In this document: positions 23,473 through 33,132 of the stretch, piece after piece
Layout: each line of letters opens with the position of its first letter
Position numbering within the stretch: the first letter of the stretch is position 1
Assembly (NCBI GenBank): GCA_000721375.1
Contig: JOGW01000002.1
Span: 885,075-949,074, forward strand
DNA: 64,000 nt
From: Streptomyces sp. NRRL B-3428
GTDB taxonomy: Bacteria > Actinomycetota > Actinomycetes > Streptomycetales > Streptomycetaceae
Reading direction: 5' to 3'
Translations under genes and position numbers: made by a program
Notes under the pieces: generated by a model
What the model was told of the DNA's origin: nothing
Database searches by the model: none
What the model saw: only the letters and a program-made list of their open reading frames with translations

Positions 23473-26214
23473 GTGGCTTCCGGATCCGATCGCAACCCGA
23501 TCATCATTGGCGGCCTGCCCAGCCAGGTCCCGGACTTTGATCCCGAAGAGACTCAGGAATGGCTCGACTCGCTGGATGCGGCGGTCGACGAGCGCGGCCG
23601 TGAGCGGGCCCGCTACCTGATGCTCCGGCTGATCGAGCGCGCCCGTGAGAAGCGCGTGGCCGTGCCCGAGATGCGCAGCACGGACTACGTGAACACCATC
23701 GCGACCAAGGACGAGCCGTTCTTCCCCGGCAACGAGGACATCGAGCGCAAGGTCCTCAACGCCACGCGGTGGAACGCGGCCGTCATGGTCTCGCGCGCCC
23801 AGCGCCCGGGCATCGGCGTCGGCGGCCACATCGCGACCTTCGCCTCCTCGGCCTCGCTGTACGACGTGGGCTTCAACCACTTCTTCCGCGGCAAGGACGA
23901 GGGCGACGGCGGCGACCAGATCTTCTTCCAGGGCCACGCCTCGCCGGGTGTCTACGCCCGCGCCTACCTCCTGGACCGGCTCACCGAGCAGCAGCTCGAC
24001 GCGTTCCGCCAGGAGAAGTCCAAGGCGCCGTACGGACTCTCCTCGTACCCGCACCCGCGGCTCATGCCGGACTTCTGGGAGTTCCCGACCGTGTCGATGG
24101 GCCTCGGCCCGCTCGGCGCGATCTACCAGGCCCGGATGAACCGCTACATGGAGCACCGCGGTATCGCGGACACCTCCAAGTCGCATGTGTGGGCCTACCT
24201 CGGCGACGGCGAGATGGACGAGCCCGAGTCGCTCGGCCAGCTCTCGCTCGCCGCCCGTGAGGGTCTCGACAACCTGACCTTCGTCGTCAACTGCAACCTG
24301 CAGCGGCTCGACGGTCCGGTGCGCGGCAACGGGAAGATCATCCAGGAGCTGGAGTCGCAGTTCCGCGGCGCCGGCTGGAACGTCATCAAGCTGATCTGGG
24401 ACCGCAGCTGGGACCCGCTGCTCGCCCAGGACCGCGACGGTGTGCTCGTCAACAAGATGAACACCACGCCGGACGGCCAGTTCCAGACGTACGCGACCGA
24501 GGACGGTGCGTACATCCGTGAGCACTTCTTCGGTGACGACCACCGGCTTCGCGCGATGGCCGAGGGCCTGAGCGACAAGGAGCTCATGCACCTGGGCCGC
24601 GGCGGTCACGACCACAAGAAGGTCTACGCGGCGTACAAGGCGGCCCTTGAGCACAAGGGCCAGCCCACCGTGATCCTCGCCCAGACCGTCAAGGGCTGGA
24701 CGCTCGGACCCAACTTCGAGGGCCGCAACGCGACCCACCAGATGAAGAAGCTGACGGTCGACGACCTCAAGCACTTCCGCGACCGGCTGCACATCCCGAT
24801 CGCGGACAAGGACCTGGAGGGCGGCGCCCCGCCGTACTACCACCCGGGCCGCGACTCCGAAGAGATCCAGTACATGCACGACCGCCGCAAGGGCCTTGCG
24901 GGTTACGTGCCCTCGCGCGTGGTGCGCGCGAAGCCGCTGCAGCTCCCGGACGACAAGGTCTACGCGAGCGCCAAGAAGGGCTCGGGGCAGCAGTCGATCG
25001 CCACGACGATGGCGTTCGTCCGCATCCTCAAGGACCTGATGCGCGACAAGGAGATCGGCAAGCGCTTCGTGCCGATCGCCCCTGACGAGTACCGCACGTT
25101 CGGCATGGACGCCTTCTTCCCGAGCGCCAAGATCTACAACCCGCTCGGCCAGCAGTACGAGTCCGTGGACCGTCAACTCCTGCTCGCCTACAAGGAGTCG
25201 CCCACCGGTCAGATGCTGCACGACGGCATCACCGAGGCCGGCTGCACCGCCTCGCTGATCGCGGCCGGTTCGGCGTACGCCACGCATGGCGAACCGCTGA
25301 TCCCGGTGTACGTCTTCTACTCGATGTTCGGTTTCCAGCGCACCGGCGACCAGTTCTGGCAGATGGCCGACCAGCTGTCGCGCGGTTTCGTTCTGGGTGC
25401 GACCGCCGGACGTACGACCCTGACCGGTGAGGGTCTGCAGCACGCGGACGGCCACTCGCATCTGCTCGCCTCGACCAACCCGGCGTGCGTCGCGTACGAC
25501 CCGGCGTACGGCTTCGAGATCGCGCATATCGTCAAGGACGGTCTGCGCCGGATGTACGGCGGGACCCCTGAGGAGAACGAGGACGTCTTCTACTACCTCA
25601 CCGTCTACAACGAGCCGATCCTGCACCCGGCCGAGCCGGAGAACGTGGACGTCGAGGGCATCCTCAAGGGCGTCCACCTCTTCAAGCGCGGTGAGGCGGG
25701 GACCATCCCCGCGCAGATCCTCGCGTCCGGTGTCGCGGTGCCGTGGGCCGTGGAGGCCCAGGCGATCCTCGCGCAGGAGTGGAACGTCAAGGCCGATGTC
25801 TGGTCGGCGACCTCCTGGAACGAGCTGCGGCGTGAGGCCGTGGAGGTCGAGGAGCACAACCTCCTGCACCCGGAGGAGGAGCAGCGCGTCCCGTACGTGA
25901 CGCAGAAGCTCTCGGGCGCGCAGGGTCCGTTCGTGGCCGTGTCCGACTGGATGCGGGCCGTTCCCGACCAGATCTCGCGCTGGGTTCCCGGGCGCTACTC
26001 CTCGCTCGGCGCCGACGGCTTCGGCTTCGCCGACACCCGTGGTGCGGCCCGCCGCTTCTTCCACATCGACGCGCAGTCGGTGGTCCTTGGTGTGCTCACC
26101 GAGCTCGCCAAGGACGGGAAGATCGACCGTTCGGTCCTGAAGCAGGCCATCGACCGGTACCAGCTGCTTGACGTCTCGGCGGCGGACCCGGGGGCCGCGG
26201 GCGGCGACGCGTAG
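23473..26214 (+). CDS. aceE: Pyruvate dehydrogenase E1 component, homodimeric type
   Basis: 913 residues, the normal length of homodimeric AceE, which decarboxylates pyruvate with thiamine diphosphate and feeds acetyl-CoA synthesis. GTG start with AAGGA upstream. Residues 85-130 contain the [25 protein letters not shown] substrate and cofactor region, split here across conserved positions. [10 protein letters not shown] near 240 with [24 protein letters not shown] is the ThDP-Mg motif (GDG to about 30 residues to NC-N). [20 protein letters not shown] marks the middle domain. E2 and E3 genes are not in the window. A strong terminator follows. Confidence 0.97.
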   Translation: MASGSDRNPIIIGGLPSQVPDFDPEETQEWLDSLDAAVDERGRERARYLMLRLIERAREKRVAVPEMRSTDYVNTIATKDEPFFPGNEDIERKVLNATRWNAAVMVSRAQRPGIGVGGHIATFASSASLYDVGFNHFFRGKDEGDGGDQIFFQGHASPGVYARAYLLDRLTEQQLDAFRQEKSKAPYGLSSYPHPRLMPDFWEFPTVSMGLGPLGAIYQARMNRYMEHRGIADTSKSHVWAYLGDGEMDEPESLGQLSLAAREGLDNLTFVVNCNLQRLDGPVRGNGKIIQELESQFRGAGWNVIKLIWDRSWDPLLAQDRDGVLVNKMNTTPDGQFQTYATEDGAYIREHFFGDDHRLRAMAEGLSDKELMHLGRGGHDHKKVYAAYKAALEHKGQPTVILAQTVKGWTLGPNFEGRNATHQMKKLTVDDLKHFRDRLHIPIADKDLEGGAPPYYHPGRDSEEIQYMHDRRKGLAGYVPSRVVRAKPLQLPDDKVYASAKKGSGQQSIATTMAFVRILKDLMRDKEIGKRFVPIAPDEYRTFGMDAFFPSAKIYNPLGQQYESVDRQLLLAYKESPTGQMLHDGITEAGCTASLIAAGSAYATHGEPLIPVYVFYSMFGFQRTGDQFWQMADQLSRGFVLGATAGRTTLTGEGLQHADGHSHLLASTNPACVAYDPAYGFEIAHIVKDGLRRMYGGTPEENEDVFYYLTVYNEPILHPAEPENVDVEGILKGVHLFKRGEAGTIPAQILASGVAVPWAVEAQAILAQEWNVKADVWSATSWNELRREAVEVEEHNLLHPEEEQRVPYVTQKLSGAQGPFVAVSDWMRAVPDQISRWVPGRYSSLGADGFGFADTRGAARRFFHIDAQSVVLGVLTELAKDGKIDRSVLKQAIDRYQLLDVSAADPGAAGGDA

Positions 26215-26240
26215 CCGTCAACGGCACGAAGATCGCAGGC

Positions 26241-26272
26241 AGGGCGGTGGGACCAGGTGGTCCCACCGCCCT
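26241..26272 (+). terminator. Intrinsic terminator of aceE
   Basis: AGGGCGGTGGGACC, loop AGGT, GGTCCCACCGCCCT form a perfect 14-bp stem followed by TTCGCGTTGTTT. Confidence 0.9.
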
Positions 26273-26296
26273 TTCGCGTTGTTTACGATGCGCGAC

Positions 26297-27142
26297 ATGT
26301 CCGGCTTCAAGGAACAACCCGCTCAGATCCGCTGGGAGAACCGCACCCAGCGGCCGCTGCTCGCCCTGGCGGTGCTCTTCGCCCTCGCGTACGCCGTGCC
26401 GATCGTGGCGCCCGACGCCTCCGGCGGTGTGAAGGGCGCGTGCGAAGTGGTGGAGTGGGTGGTCTGGGGCGCGTTCGCCGCGGACTATCTCGTACGTCTT
26501 GTGCTGACCGAGCACCGGCTGCACTTCGTACGGCATCACTGGCTGGACCTGGCGGCCGTGCTGCTGCCGCTGCTCAGGCCGTTCCAGCTGCTGCGGGTCG
26601 TCGCCACACTGATGCTGGTGGGACGGCGGGCCCGGATGGCCACACAGATAAAGCTGACGACCTACGTGGGTGGTTCGGTACTCGGGCTGCTGATGTTCGG
26701 CTCACTCGCGGTGCTCGCGGTGGAGCGGCAGTCGCCGAACGGGAACATCAAGTCGCCGGGCGACGCGGTGTGGTGGTCGTTCACGACCATGACGACGGTC
26801 GGCTACGGAGATCACGCGCCGACCACCGGGCTCGGGCGGTTGATCGCGGTCGGACTGATGCTGTCCGGGATCGCGCTGCTCGGTGTGGTGACCGCGAACA
26901 TCGCCGCGTGGTTCATCTCGCGCTTCGAGCAGGATGATGCGGAGGAGCGGCGGCAGACGGAGGCGATCCTCGAACTGACCCAGGAGGTCAGGTCGTTGCG
27001 GGCACAGGTGGCGGCGTTGTCGGGTGCGGGTGCGGTGGGTGCGGGTGCGGGTGCCAAGGGTGTGGCAGGCGCGGCCGACGCCCCTTCCGTTTCCGCGTCG
27101 GCCGCGCTGCCCGCTCCGCACGGGCCCGGGACGGGCGGCTAG
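26297..27142 (+). CDS. Voltage-gated-like potassium channel
   Basis: 281 residues. Hydrophobic helices lie at about 16-35, 47-67, 77-105, 124-145 and 192-215. The pore loop is SFTTMTTVGYGDHAPTT with the TVGYGD selectivity filter at about 170-175. An arginine-spaced helix (RPFQLLRVVATLMLVGRRAR) resembles a partial S4. The C-terminus is a coiled coil (EERRQTEAILELTQEVRSLRAQVAAL) then a Gly/Ala tail. TACGAT ends 7 nt before the ATG at 26297, and no ribosome binding site is seen, so I chose this over the ATG at 26288. The start is just 24 nt past the aceE terminator. Confidence 0.88.
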   Translation: MSGFKEQPAQIRWENRTQRPLLALAVLFALAYAVPIVAPDASGGVKGACEVVEWVVWGAFAADYLVRLVLTEHRLHFVRHHWLDLAAVLLPLLRPFQLLRVVATLMLVGRRARMATQIKLTTYVGGSVLGLLMFGSLAVLAVERQSPNGNIKSPGDAVWWSFTTMTTVGYGDHAPTTGLGRLIAVGLMLSGIALLGVVTANIAAWFISRFEQDDAEERRQTEAILELTQEVRSLRAQVAALSGAGAVGAGAGAKGVAGAADAPSVSASAALPAPHGPGTGG

Positions 27143-27441
27143 AGCATCCCGTTGCCGGGGCCTGCCGCGTCCGCGATCCAGGCGAGTGCGAGCACGGTGT
27201 CGATCGCGCCCAGTACGACGGCGATCAGCGCCGGGATGCGTCCGGTGGCCCAGCGTCGGCCCATGGCGAACCATCCGCAGACGATCGCGATGGGGCCGAG
27301 CAGGATGCCGAGGACGAAGAATCCCGCGAGCGCGCAGATGGCGCCGATGATGCCCAGCGTCGCGCGGTCCGGCCCGGGCCGGGGCCGGGTGCGGCCGCGT
27401 GTCCGGGGGTGTCCGCGCGTGCTGTGTTTGGAGCCCGCCAT
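27139..27441 (-). CDS. Small two-helix membrane protein (DUF4190-like)
   Basis: 100 residues. A basic N-terminus is followed by two hydrophobic helices, LGIIGAICALAGFFVLGILLG and IPALIAVVLGAIDTVLALAW, separated by a basic loop FAMGRRWATGR. This matches small DUF4190-like proteins. GGGAG lies upstream of the ATG. Its stop and the stop of the channel gene share the palindrome CTAG (27139-27142), an extreme tail-to-tail overlap. Confidence 0.75.
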   Translation of the reverse strand: MAGSKHSTRGHPRTRGRTRPRPGPDRATLGIIGAICALAGFFVLGILLGPIAIVCGWFAMGRRWATGRIPALIAVVLGAIDTVLALAWIADAAGPGNGML

Positions 27442-27447
27442 CACCAC

Positions 27448-27623
27448 TCCCTGAGTTCGCTTGTACCGGGCTTGTGGGTACGGGTGCCCCGTTTTCGGGG
27501 GCTGAGTCGTCAGGTGGGGGTGGGGATGGGGGCGGGCGGGATTTTTCCCCTACCCGGCCCCACGCTCTCAACTTCGTTCGAGCAGGGAGACCCCACTCTT
27601 CCCGGAACCGGGGCTGAGTACGG
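27448..27623. repeat. Intergenic stretch with a common Streptomyces palindromic repeat
   Basis: Contains TTTTTCCCCTACCCGGCCCC followed by CTCAACTTCGTTCGAG and CAGGGAGACCCCACT. This composite resembles a repeat I know from many Streptomyces intergenic regions. CTC-aacttcgttc-GAG can fold. No gene is evident. Confidence 0.5.
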
Positions 27624-28007
27624 TCAGCTCTCCCAGATCTTGAACGCCCTCACCTTGTACGGGGATTCAGGGGCCCAGGTGCCGCCCGCGCGGCCCGGAT
27701 ACGTCTCGAAGTCGCCCGTCTCCTCGCACTCCGCCGACTGGTACGTGGTGACCGGGCGGGCCGTGCGGTTGACGAGGGCCTGGGCGGTGGTGCCCCGGGG
27801 CAGCGGTGTGCACATCTCGGTGGTGAGGTCGGTGAGCTCGTGTGTGGTGCGGGTGCCGGTGTAGTCCGGTTTGGACCACAGACACAGCTCCCCCGGCCCG
27901 CAACGTGGTGGAGCCGCACTCGCGGGTGTGGCCGCGGTGGCGAGTGCGGCCACACCCAGTGCGGCGGCGGTGACGGTCGTGCGCAGGTGCTTCTTCGTCG
28001 TACGCAT
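27624..28007 (-). CDS. Secreted peptidase-inhibitor I36-like protein
   Basis: 127 residues. A twin-basic N-terminus (RTTKKHLRTT) is followed by a hydrophobic stretch and ATPASAAP, a clear signal peptidase I site near residue 31. The mature part has four Cys residues in CGPGELCLWSKPDYTG and AECEETG and the beta-crystallin-like pattern GxLCLWxxxxYTG seen in I36 inhibitors of Streptomyces. It would be exported. The upstream exporter gene lies on the same strand after 113 nt but seems unrelated. Confidence 0.85.
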   Translation of the reverse strand: MRTTKKHLRTTVTAAALGVAALATAATPASAAPPRCGPGELCLWSKPDYTGTRTTHELTDLTTEMCTPLPRGTTAQALVNRTARPVTTYQSAECEETGDFETYPGRAGGTWAPESPYKVRAFKIWES

Positions 28008-28120
28008 GGTGGTGAACCCCCGTGTCGTGTCCGCAAGTTGGCGCCACTTTGGCCTGCGGGCAGCGAGGTCAGGAAGGGGGTTCGGGGCTCGTCACCCTGA
28101 TAGGGGAAATGGGAGAAGGG

Positions 28121-29740
28121 TCAGATGTGGCCGACTCCCGCGCCCGCCTCCGCGTTCGCACCCTTCTTCGTCAGCAGCGCGACGAAGATCGCGACCACGG
28201 CGACACCCGCGGCCGTGAGGCTGGCGAGCCCCATGCCCGACATGAAGGTGTCGTGCGCGACGTCGGTGATCTTCGCGGCGATCTCCGGCGGGGTGTTCGG
28301 CGCGACCGGTGCGGCGCCGGACTGGACGGCCTCCGCGGCCTGTCCGAACTGCGCTTCGGGGATGGGCGGCAGGCCCGCGCCGGCCCAGTTGTCCGCCAGG
28401 CTGTTGTCCACCTTCGAGGCCATGATCGCGCCGAGTACGGCGGTGCCGAGGCTGCCGCCGATCTGCATCGCGGCCTGCTGCAGTCCGCCCGCGACACCGG
28501 AGAGCTCCATCGGGGCGTTGCCCACGATGACCTCCGTGGCGCCGACCATGACCGGCGCGAGGCCGAGGCCGAGCAGCGCGAACCAGATGGACATGGTGAG
28601 GCTGGAGGTGTCGGTCTCCAGGGTGGACATGCCGTACATGGCGAGGGCGGTGACCGCCATACCGCCGGCCAGCGGGATGCGCGGACCGACCTTGGTGATC
28701 ATCGCGCCCGCCAGCGGGGAGCCGACGATCATCATGCCGGTGAGCGGCAGCAGGTGCAGACCGCTGTCGACGGGGCTCATGCCGTGCACGTTCTGCAGGT
28801 AGAAGGTGACGAAGAACAGGCCGCCCATGAAGGCGATGGCCATCAGGACCATCAGGACCACACCGGCGGACAGCGGCAGCGAACGGAACAGCTGCAGCGG
28901 GACGAGCGGTTCCTTGGCCCGCGTCTGCCAGAAGGCGAAGAGCGCGAACGCCACGAGGGCTCCGCCCATCCAGGCCCAGGTGGTGCCCGAACCCCAGCCC
29001 CACTCGGGCGCCTTGATGACGGCCCACACCAGGGAGAACATCGCGACGGAAAGCAGCGCGATGCCGAGGAGGTCGAAGGAGCGGGGCGCGTTCTCGGCCC
29101 GGTGGTCCTTGAGGATCAGTACGCCGAGTACGACGGCGATGATGCCGACCGGCACGTTGATGAAGAAGACCGACTGCCAGCTGACGTGCTCGACGAGCAC
29201 GCCGCCGAGGATCGGGCCGCCCGCGGTCGAGGCGCCGATGACCATGCCCCAGATACCGATGGCCATGTTCAGCTTTTCGGCCGGGAACGTGGCGCGCAGC
29301 AGGCCGAGCGCGGCCGGCATGAGCAGTGCGCCGAACAGGCCCTGCAGGACGCGGAAGGCGACGACGAAGCCGACGCTGCTGGAGAAGCCGATGGCGCCGG
29401 ACGCGGCGGCGAAGCCGACGACGCCGATGAGGAAGGTCTGACGGTGGCCGAAGCGGTCACCGAGCTTGCCCGCGGTGATCAGCGAGACCGCGAGGGCGAG
29501 GAAGTAGCCGTTGGTGATCCACTGGATCTGCTGCCAGGTGGCGCCCAGCTCCGTCTTGATCACGGGGTTGGCGATCGCGACGATCGTGCCGTCGAGCGCG
29601 ACCATCATCACGCCGATGGCCACGGCGAACAGGGTCAGCCAGGGGTGGCCGCGCAGCCCCTTGGCCGGTGTCGGTTCGGAGGTGCCCGCCGGGGAATCGG
29701 GGGCCTTGCCGGCCTTTTCGACGGTGGTCTGACTAGTCAT
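28121..29740 (-). CDS. MFS drug exporter (DHA2/EmrB-QacA, 14-helix type)
   Basis: 539 residues. Motif D1 WLTLFAVAIGVMMVALDGTIVAIANPVI covers helix 1, motif A GKLGDRFGHRQTFLIG lies near 95-110, and motif C GxxxGPxxGG appears as GASTAGGPILGGVLVEHVSWQSVFFINVPVG near 165-195. Many more helices follow. The N-terminus is a polar 30-residue extension. No ribosome binding site is seen; TAACCT ends 7 nt before the ATG, fitting leaderless translation. Divergent from a TetR gene, so its expression is likely induced by the exported compound. Confidence 0.93.
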   Translation of the reverse strand: MTSQTTVEKAGKAPDSPAGTSEPTPAKGLRGHPWLTLFAVAIGVMMVALDGTIVAIANPVIKTELGATWQQIQWITNGYFLALAVSLITAGKLGDRFGHRQTFLIGVVGFAAASGAIGFSSSVGFVVAFRVLQGLFGALLMPAALGLLRATFPAEKLNMAIGIWGMVIGASTAGGPILGGVLVEHVSWQSVFFINVPVGIIAVVLGVLILKDHRAENAPRSFDLLGIALLSVAMFSLVWAVIKAPEWGWGSGTTWAWMGGALVAFALFAFWQTRAKEPLVPLQLFRSLPLSAGVVLMVLMAIAFMGGLFFVTFYLQNVHGMSPVDSGLHLLPLTGMMIVGSPLAGAMITKVGPRIPLAGGMAVTALAMYGMSTLETDTSSLTMSIWFALLGLGLAPVMVGATEVIVGNAPMELSGVAGGLQQAAMQIGGSLGTAVLGAIMASKVDNSLADNWAGAGLPPIPEAQFGQAAEAVQSGAAPVAPNTPPEIAAKITDVAHDTFMSGMGLASLTAAGVAVVAIFVALLTKKGANAEAGAGVGHI

Positions 29741-29753
29741 ACGGAAAAGGTTA

Positions 29754-29804
29754 GTGACAGCGACTGACAGTTGACAACGTCCGCCACTAGTCGGTAACTG
29801 TCAC
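29754..29804. promoter_or_regulatory. Overlapping divergent promoters and operator of the TetR/MFS pair
   Basis: TGACAGTT (29765-29772) and AACTGTCA (29796-29803) form an 8-bp inverted repeat, and GTGACAG (29754-29760) adds a third half-site 10 bp before the first. The plus-strand promoter TTGACA (29771-29776), 17 bp, GTAACT faces a minus-strand promoter TTGTCA, 18 bp, TAACCT. The -35 boxes overlap, so one bound repressor could shut both. Confidence 0.6.
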
Positions 29805-29856
29805 GTTGCTCACAGGTAATCTGTGCCCAGACATAGAGGAGAAAGAGGGCCATGGA

Positions 29857-30489
29857 GTGACAGGGCTTCGCGAGCGTAAGAAGCAGCGCACCCGGGACGC
29901 GCTCGTGCGCGCCGCGCTCGAGCTCTTCACCACGCAGGGATACGAGCGGACGACGGTCGACGAGATCGTCGCCGCGGTCGATGTCTCCCAGCGCACCTTC
30001 TTCCGCTACTTCGCCGGCAAGGAGCAAGTGGTCTTCGCCGTACAGGAGATGGTGGAGTCCCGCTTCGTGGAGTCGCTGCGCGGGCGGCCGCCCGAGGAGT
30101 CACCGTTCGAGGCGCTGCGCAGGAGCGTGCTCGACGGCTGGGACTCGATCGGTGAGTCCATCGAGCAGTTCGTGCCGGTGGAGATGTACATGCGGGTCTT
30201 CCGGATGATCGAGTCCACACCCGCACTGCTCGCCGTGCAGATGCGGCGCACGGTCGAGACGGAGGAGGAGATCGTGCGCATCGTGGCCGCGCGCGAGGGC
30301 CTCGACCCCGAGGAGGATCCGCGCCCGCGCGTGGCGGTGGCGGCGTTCAGCGGGGTGATGCAGCTCGCGGGGCGGCGCTGGGGCGCCGGCGAGGAGATCA
30401 GCGTGGAGTCGATGCGCCGGCTCACGGCCTCCCTGCTCGAACGACTTGAGCCCGCACTGGCCGCGGACTGGCGGAGCCCGAAGGTGTGA
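29857..30489 (+). CDS. TetR-family repressor of the adjacent MFS exporter
   Basis: 210 residues from GTG at 29857. Helix-turn-helix: RERKKQRTRDALVRAALELFTTQGYERTTVDEIVAAVDVSQRTFFRYFAGKE split here in helix order, with the FFRYF hallmark near residue 44. The C-terminal half is helical and likely binds a hydrophobic ligand. An upstream TTG frame exists but has no better signal. Shares the divergent operator region with the exporter. Confidence 0.88.
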   Translation: MTGLRERKKQRTRDALVRAALELFTTQGYERTTVDEIVAAVDVSQRTFFRYFAGKEQVVFAVQEMVESRFVESLRGRPPEESPFEALRRSVLDGWDSIGESIEQFVPVEMYMRVFRMIESTPALLAVQMRRTVETEEEIVRIVAAREGLDPEEDPRPRVAVAAFSGVMQLAGRRWGAGEEISVESMRRLTASLLERLEPALAADWRSPKV

Positions 30490-30694
30490 ACGGACGGTCA
30501 CGCACGGCGAGTTGATCACTCGTTTCCGGCCTGCCGCCACCGGCCCGCGAGACGGCAAAAGCGGAACCTCCGCTTACGCCCAGTGATGACGGATGCCGCA
30601 GAGTGTGCGCTTTGCCCCGATCATCCGATACCGCCTGTGATCCGCGCCACGGTCCGTGCGGTGGGCCGTCCGGGTCTCCTAGGGTGGCCGGATC

Positions 30695-31885
30695 GTGACT
30701 TCTTTCGACTCCGCCCCCTCCCTCAACGTCTGGCGCGCCCTCCTCGCCGTAGCCGCCGTCTTCGTCATGCTGACGGCCACCGGCTGGACCGCGGTCCGCA
30801 GCAAGGGCGGGTCGACACCGCTCGAAGCCGCGCGCGAAGCCTGGAGCCGCGGCGGTATCGACGGCCGGGATCTGCCCGACGCCGACGCACCGGCGACGCG
30901 GATCGCCGGCTTCTTCGCCACGCTCAGCGACGCGCAGCAGGACCGCCTCGCCGGGCGCTATCCGCTGGTCGTCGGCAACCTCAACGGCGTGCCCCTGAAG
31001 CTGCGTTACGAGGCGAACCGGCACTCCGTGCACCAGGCCATCAAGGCCGAGCAGGCGCGTTTGGACGACGGCCGCCTCTCCGACTCGGGCAGACGCGACG
31101 CCGGGCGCCGGATCAACCGCTTCGAGTCCTTCCTGCACCCGGGCCGCGATCTGCTCGCCTTCGACCCTTCCGGGCGCGGGCGCGTCGCCGAGGTGCTCGG
31201 GAACCTGGAGAAGGCCGAGCGGGTGTCCATAGTGGTGCCCGGTGTCGACACGGATCTGCTCACGTTCCAGAAGACCTTCGGCCGGTACGGGGCCACCTCG
31301 GGCATGTCGCGTGCGCTGTATCGCGCCGAGCGCGCCCAGAGCCCCTCCACCCGTACCGCCGTGATCGCCTGGGCCGACTACACGGCCCCCGGGGGCGTGG
31401 GCATGGACGCCTTCACGGTCCGGCGTGCGGCGGACGGGGCCGAGCGGCTGACCGCCATGATCCGCGCGCTGCCGGGGCAGGCGCCCACGGCGCTGTACTG
31501 CCACAGCTACGGCTCGGTCGTCTGCGGGGTCGCCGCGAGTGAACTGCCCTCCCGCGTCCGGGACATCGCGGTCGCGGGCAGCCCCGGGATGCGCGCCGAG
31601 ACCGCCGCGGACCTGGGAACTTCGGCGCGGGTGTGGGCGATGCGCGACGCCGACGACTGGATCGCGGACGTACCGCATCTGGAGGTCGGCGATTTCGGCC
31701 ATGGCGTGGACCCGGTCTCGTCCGGGTTCGGTGCGCGGGTGATCTCGGCCGAGGACTCCGAGGGACACACCGGTTACTTCGAGCCCGGCACGGAGAGTCT
31801 GCGCAATCTCGCGCGGATCGGGGTCGGCCGTTTCGACGAGGTGAGCTGCGCCGACGGCGGGGATGCCTGCCGGGCACAGGTATGA
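30695..31885 (+). CDS. DUF1023 alpha/beta hydrolase, membrane-anchored (paralogue 1)
   Basis: 396 residues from GTG. A hydrophobic helix (ALLAVAAVFVMLTATGW) at 15-32 is an anchor or uncleaved signal. The DUF1023 domain carries VVGNLNGVPLKLRYEANR, FDPSGRGRVAEVLG, VVPGVDTDLL and the nucleophile elbow YCHSYGSVVCG with Ser271; DADDWIADVPH and GHTGYFEPGTESL supply the acid and His. It shares these with the protein at 35863-36993. TAGGGT lies 9 nt before the start. Natural substrates of the family are not established. Confidence 0.87.
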   Translation: MTSFDSAPSLNVWRALLAVAAVFVMLTATGWTAVRSKGGSTPLEAAREAWSRGGIDGRDLPDADAPATRIAGFFATLSDAQQDRLAGRYPLVVGNLNGVPLKLRYEANRHSVHQAIKAEQARLDDGRLSDSGRRDAGRRINRFESFLHPGRDLLAFDPSGRGRVAEVLGNLEKAERVSIVVPGVDTDLLTFQKTFGRYGATSGMSRALYRAERAQSPSTRTAVIAWADYTAPGGVGMDAFTVRRAADGAERLTAMIRALPGQAPTALYCHSYGSVVCGVAASELPSRVRDIAVAGSPGMRAETAADLGTSARVWAMRDADDWIADVPHLEVGDFGHGVDPVSSGFGARVISAEDSEGHTGYFEPGTESLRNLARIGVGRFDEVSCADGGDACRAQV

Positions 31886-32134
31886 CGGCGGGCGGGTGGC
31901 AGGAGGCTTGACCGGCCTTCGCACGCCGGCCCGGGCGCCGGAGCACAGGGGAGCGTGCCGTCCGGAGCGGCGGAGTGCCGGCGTCCGCGGACGGAGGCCC
32001 GGGTTCCGCCGTATGTGGCGGGCGGTGCGCGGCACTTGGCCTGGCCGACGCGCGTAGAGGCCCGCCCGATCGGGCATGAGGCCGGAACGTATCGAGGGGG
32101 GACGTACAGGCGCATGCCGCATACGATGAGCCGC

Positions 32135-32992
32135 ATGGGTGACGTACTGGCCGGATTTCATGCCACCTGGGAGTTCGACACGGACTCCGTGCTCATCCGC
32201 TTCGAACGGGGGATCAGAACACCGAAACTGTTCCATGCGCTCGGTGAACGCCGCATCCCCCACAGGGCGTTGGCGGATGTGACCCTTGCTCCGGGGAAGC
32301 GGGGCACGGTGGTGCTGCACGCGGTGCCGAGGGCCGGCGCGGATCCGCTGATGGAAGCGGCCGCCGGACAGCTCAAGGACGGCTGCGACCCGTACCGCCT
32401 GGTGCTGCCCGCCGAGCGCGAGACGCTCGCGGAGTACTACCGCGACGAACTGCGCGCCCGGCTGCCGTCCTCCACCGAGCCCGTCGAGCGCTATCTGGTG
32501 GCCGCGCCCGAGACTCCGCTGCAGTTCAAGGCGTACGACGGAAAGGCCTCCTTCGACGGCAAGTCGGTGAGCTTCCGCTGGTTCTGGACCGGGGCCTCGT
32601 CGGCGAAGTGGAAGGCGGGCGACCAGACCTTCCCCGTCGCAGATCTCAGCGGGGTCGAGTGGCGTTCGCCGGAGATCTTCGACGGTTATCTGCGGCTGAT
32701 CCGGCGGCCGGGCAACGTGGTCCAGCCCTCGCAGGCCGATCAGGATCCGGCCGCTGTCGTCTTCGGGCTCGGCTACGGGCCTGTGCACGAGTCGCTGCCG
32801 TTCGCGGCGGCGGTGCTCGCCGCCACGCGTACGCGCTCGGCCGCCGCCGTCGAGGACGCGAGACGGTCGGGGCGGCGCGATCCGGCGGACATCGCGGAGC
32901 GGATCCGTCATCTCGGGGAACTGCACGGGGCGGGGCTTTTGACGGACGAGGAGTTCTCGGCGAAGAAGGCCGAGCTGCTTGCGGAGCTTTGA
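32135..32992 (+). CDS. DUF4429 protein with a C-terminal SHOCT motif
   Basis: 285 residues. The N-terminal repeats FHATWEFDTDSVLIRFERG and KAYDGKASFDGKSVSFRWFWTG are two copies of the DUF4429 fold, each followed by a strand about position in the genome of PH-like domains (LADVTLAP and LSGVEWRSP). The end, HLGELHGAGLLTDEEFSAKKAELLAEL, is a short SHOCT helix pair that is often an oligomerisation tag. The ATG at 32135 follows TACGAT by 7 nt with no ribosome binding site; ATGs at 32114 and 32126 are alternatives. Role unknown; such proteins may sense membranes or be effectors. Confidence 0.85.
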   Translation: MGDVLAGFHATWEFDTDSVLIRFERGIRTPKLFHALGERRIPHRALADVTLAPGKRGTVVLHAVPRAGADPLMEAAAGQLKDGCDPYRLVLPAERETLAEYYRDELRARLPSSTEPVERYLVAAPETPLQFKAYDGKASFDGKSVSFRWFWTGASSAKWKAGDQTFPVADLSGVEWRSPEIFDGYLRLIRRPGNVVQPSQADQDPAAVVFGLGYGPVHESLPFAAAVLAATRTRSAAAVEDARRSGRRDPADIAERIRHLGELHGAGLLTDEEFSAKKAELLAEL

Positions 32993-33132
32993 GGGGTACG
33001 GGGTCGAAGGCGGGGCTGTGTGCAGTGGAGTGCCGTGGCCTCGTGGCCGGATCTAGTACCGAGGTATGAGCTCCCGTCCGGCTCTGCGGTATGACGCGGG
33101 AAGCGCCGCTCGCTGCCTACGCTGATCAAGCC

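Noticed and set aside
22702..26064. 1100-codon antisense frame over aceE
   Set aside because: Shadow of aceE; no recognisable motif.
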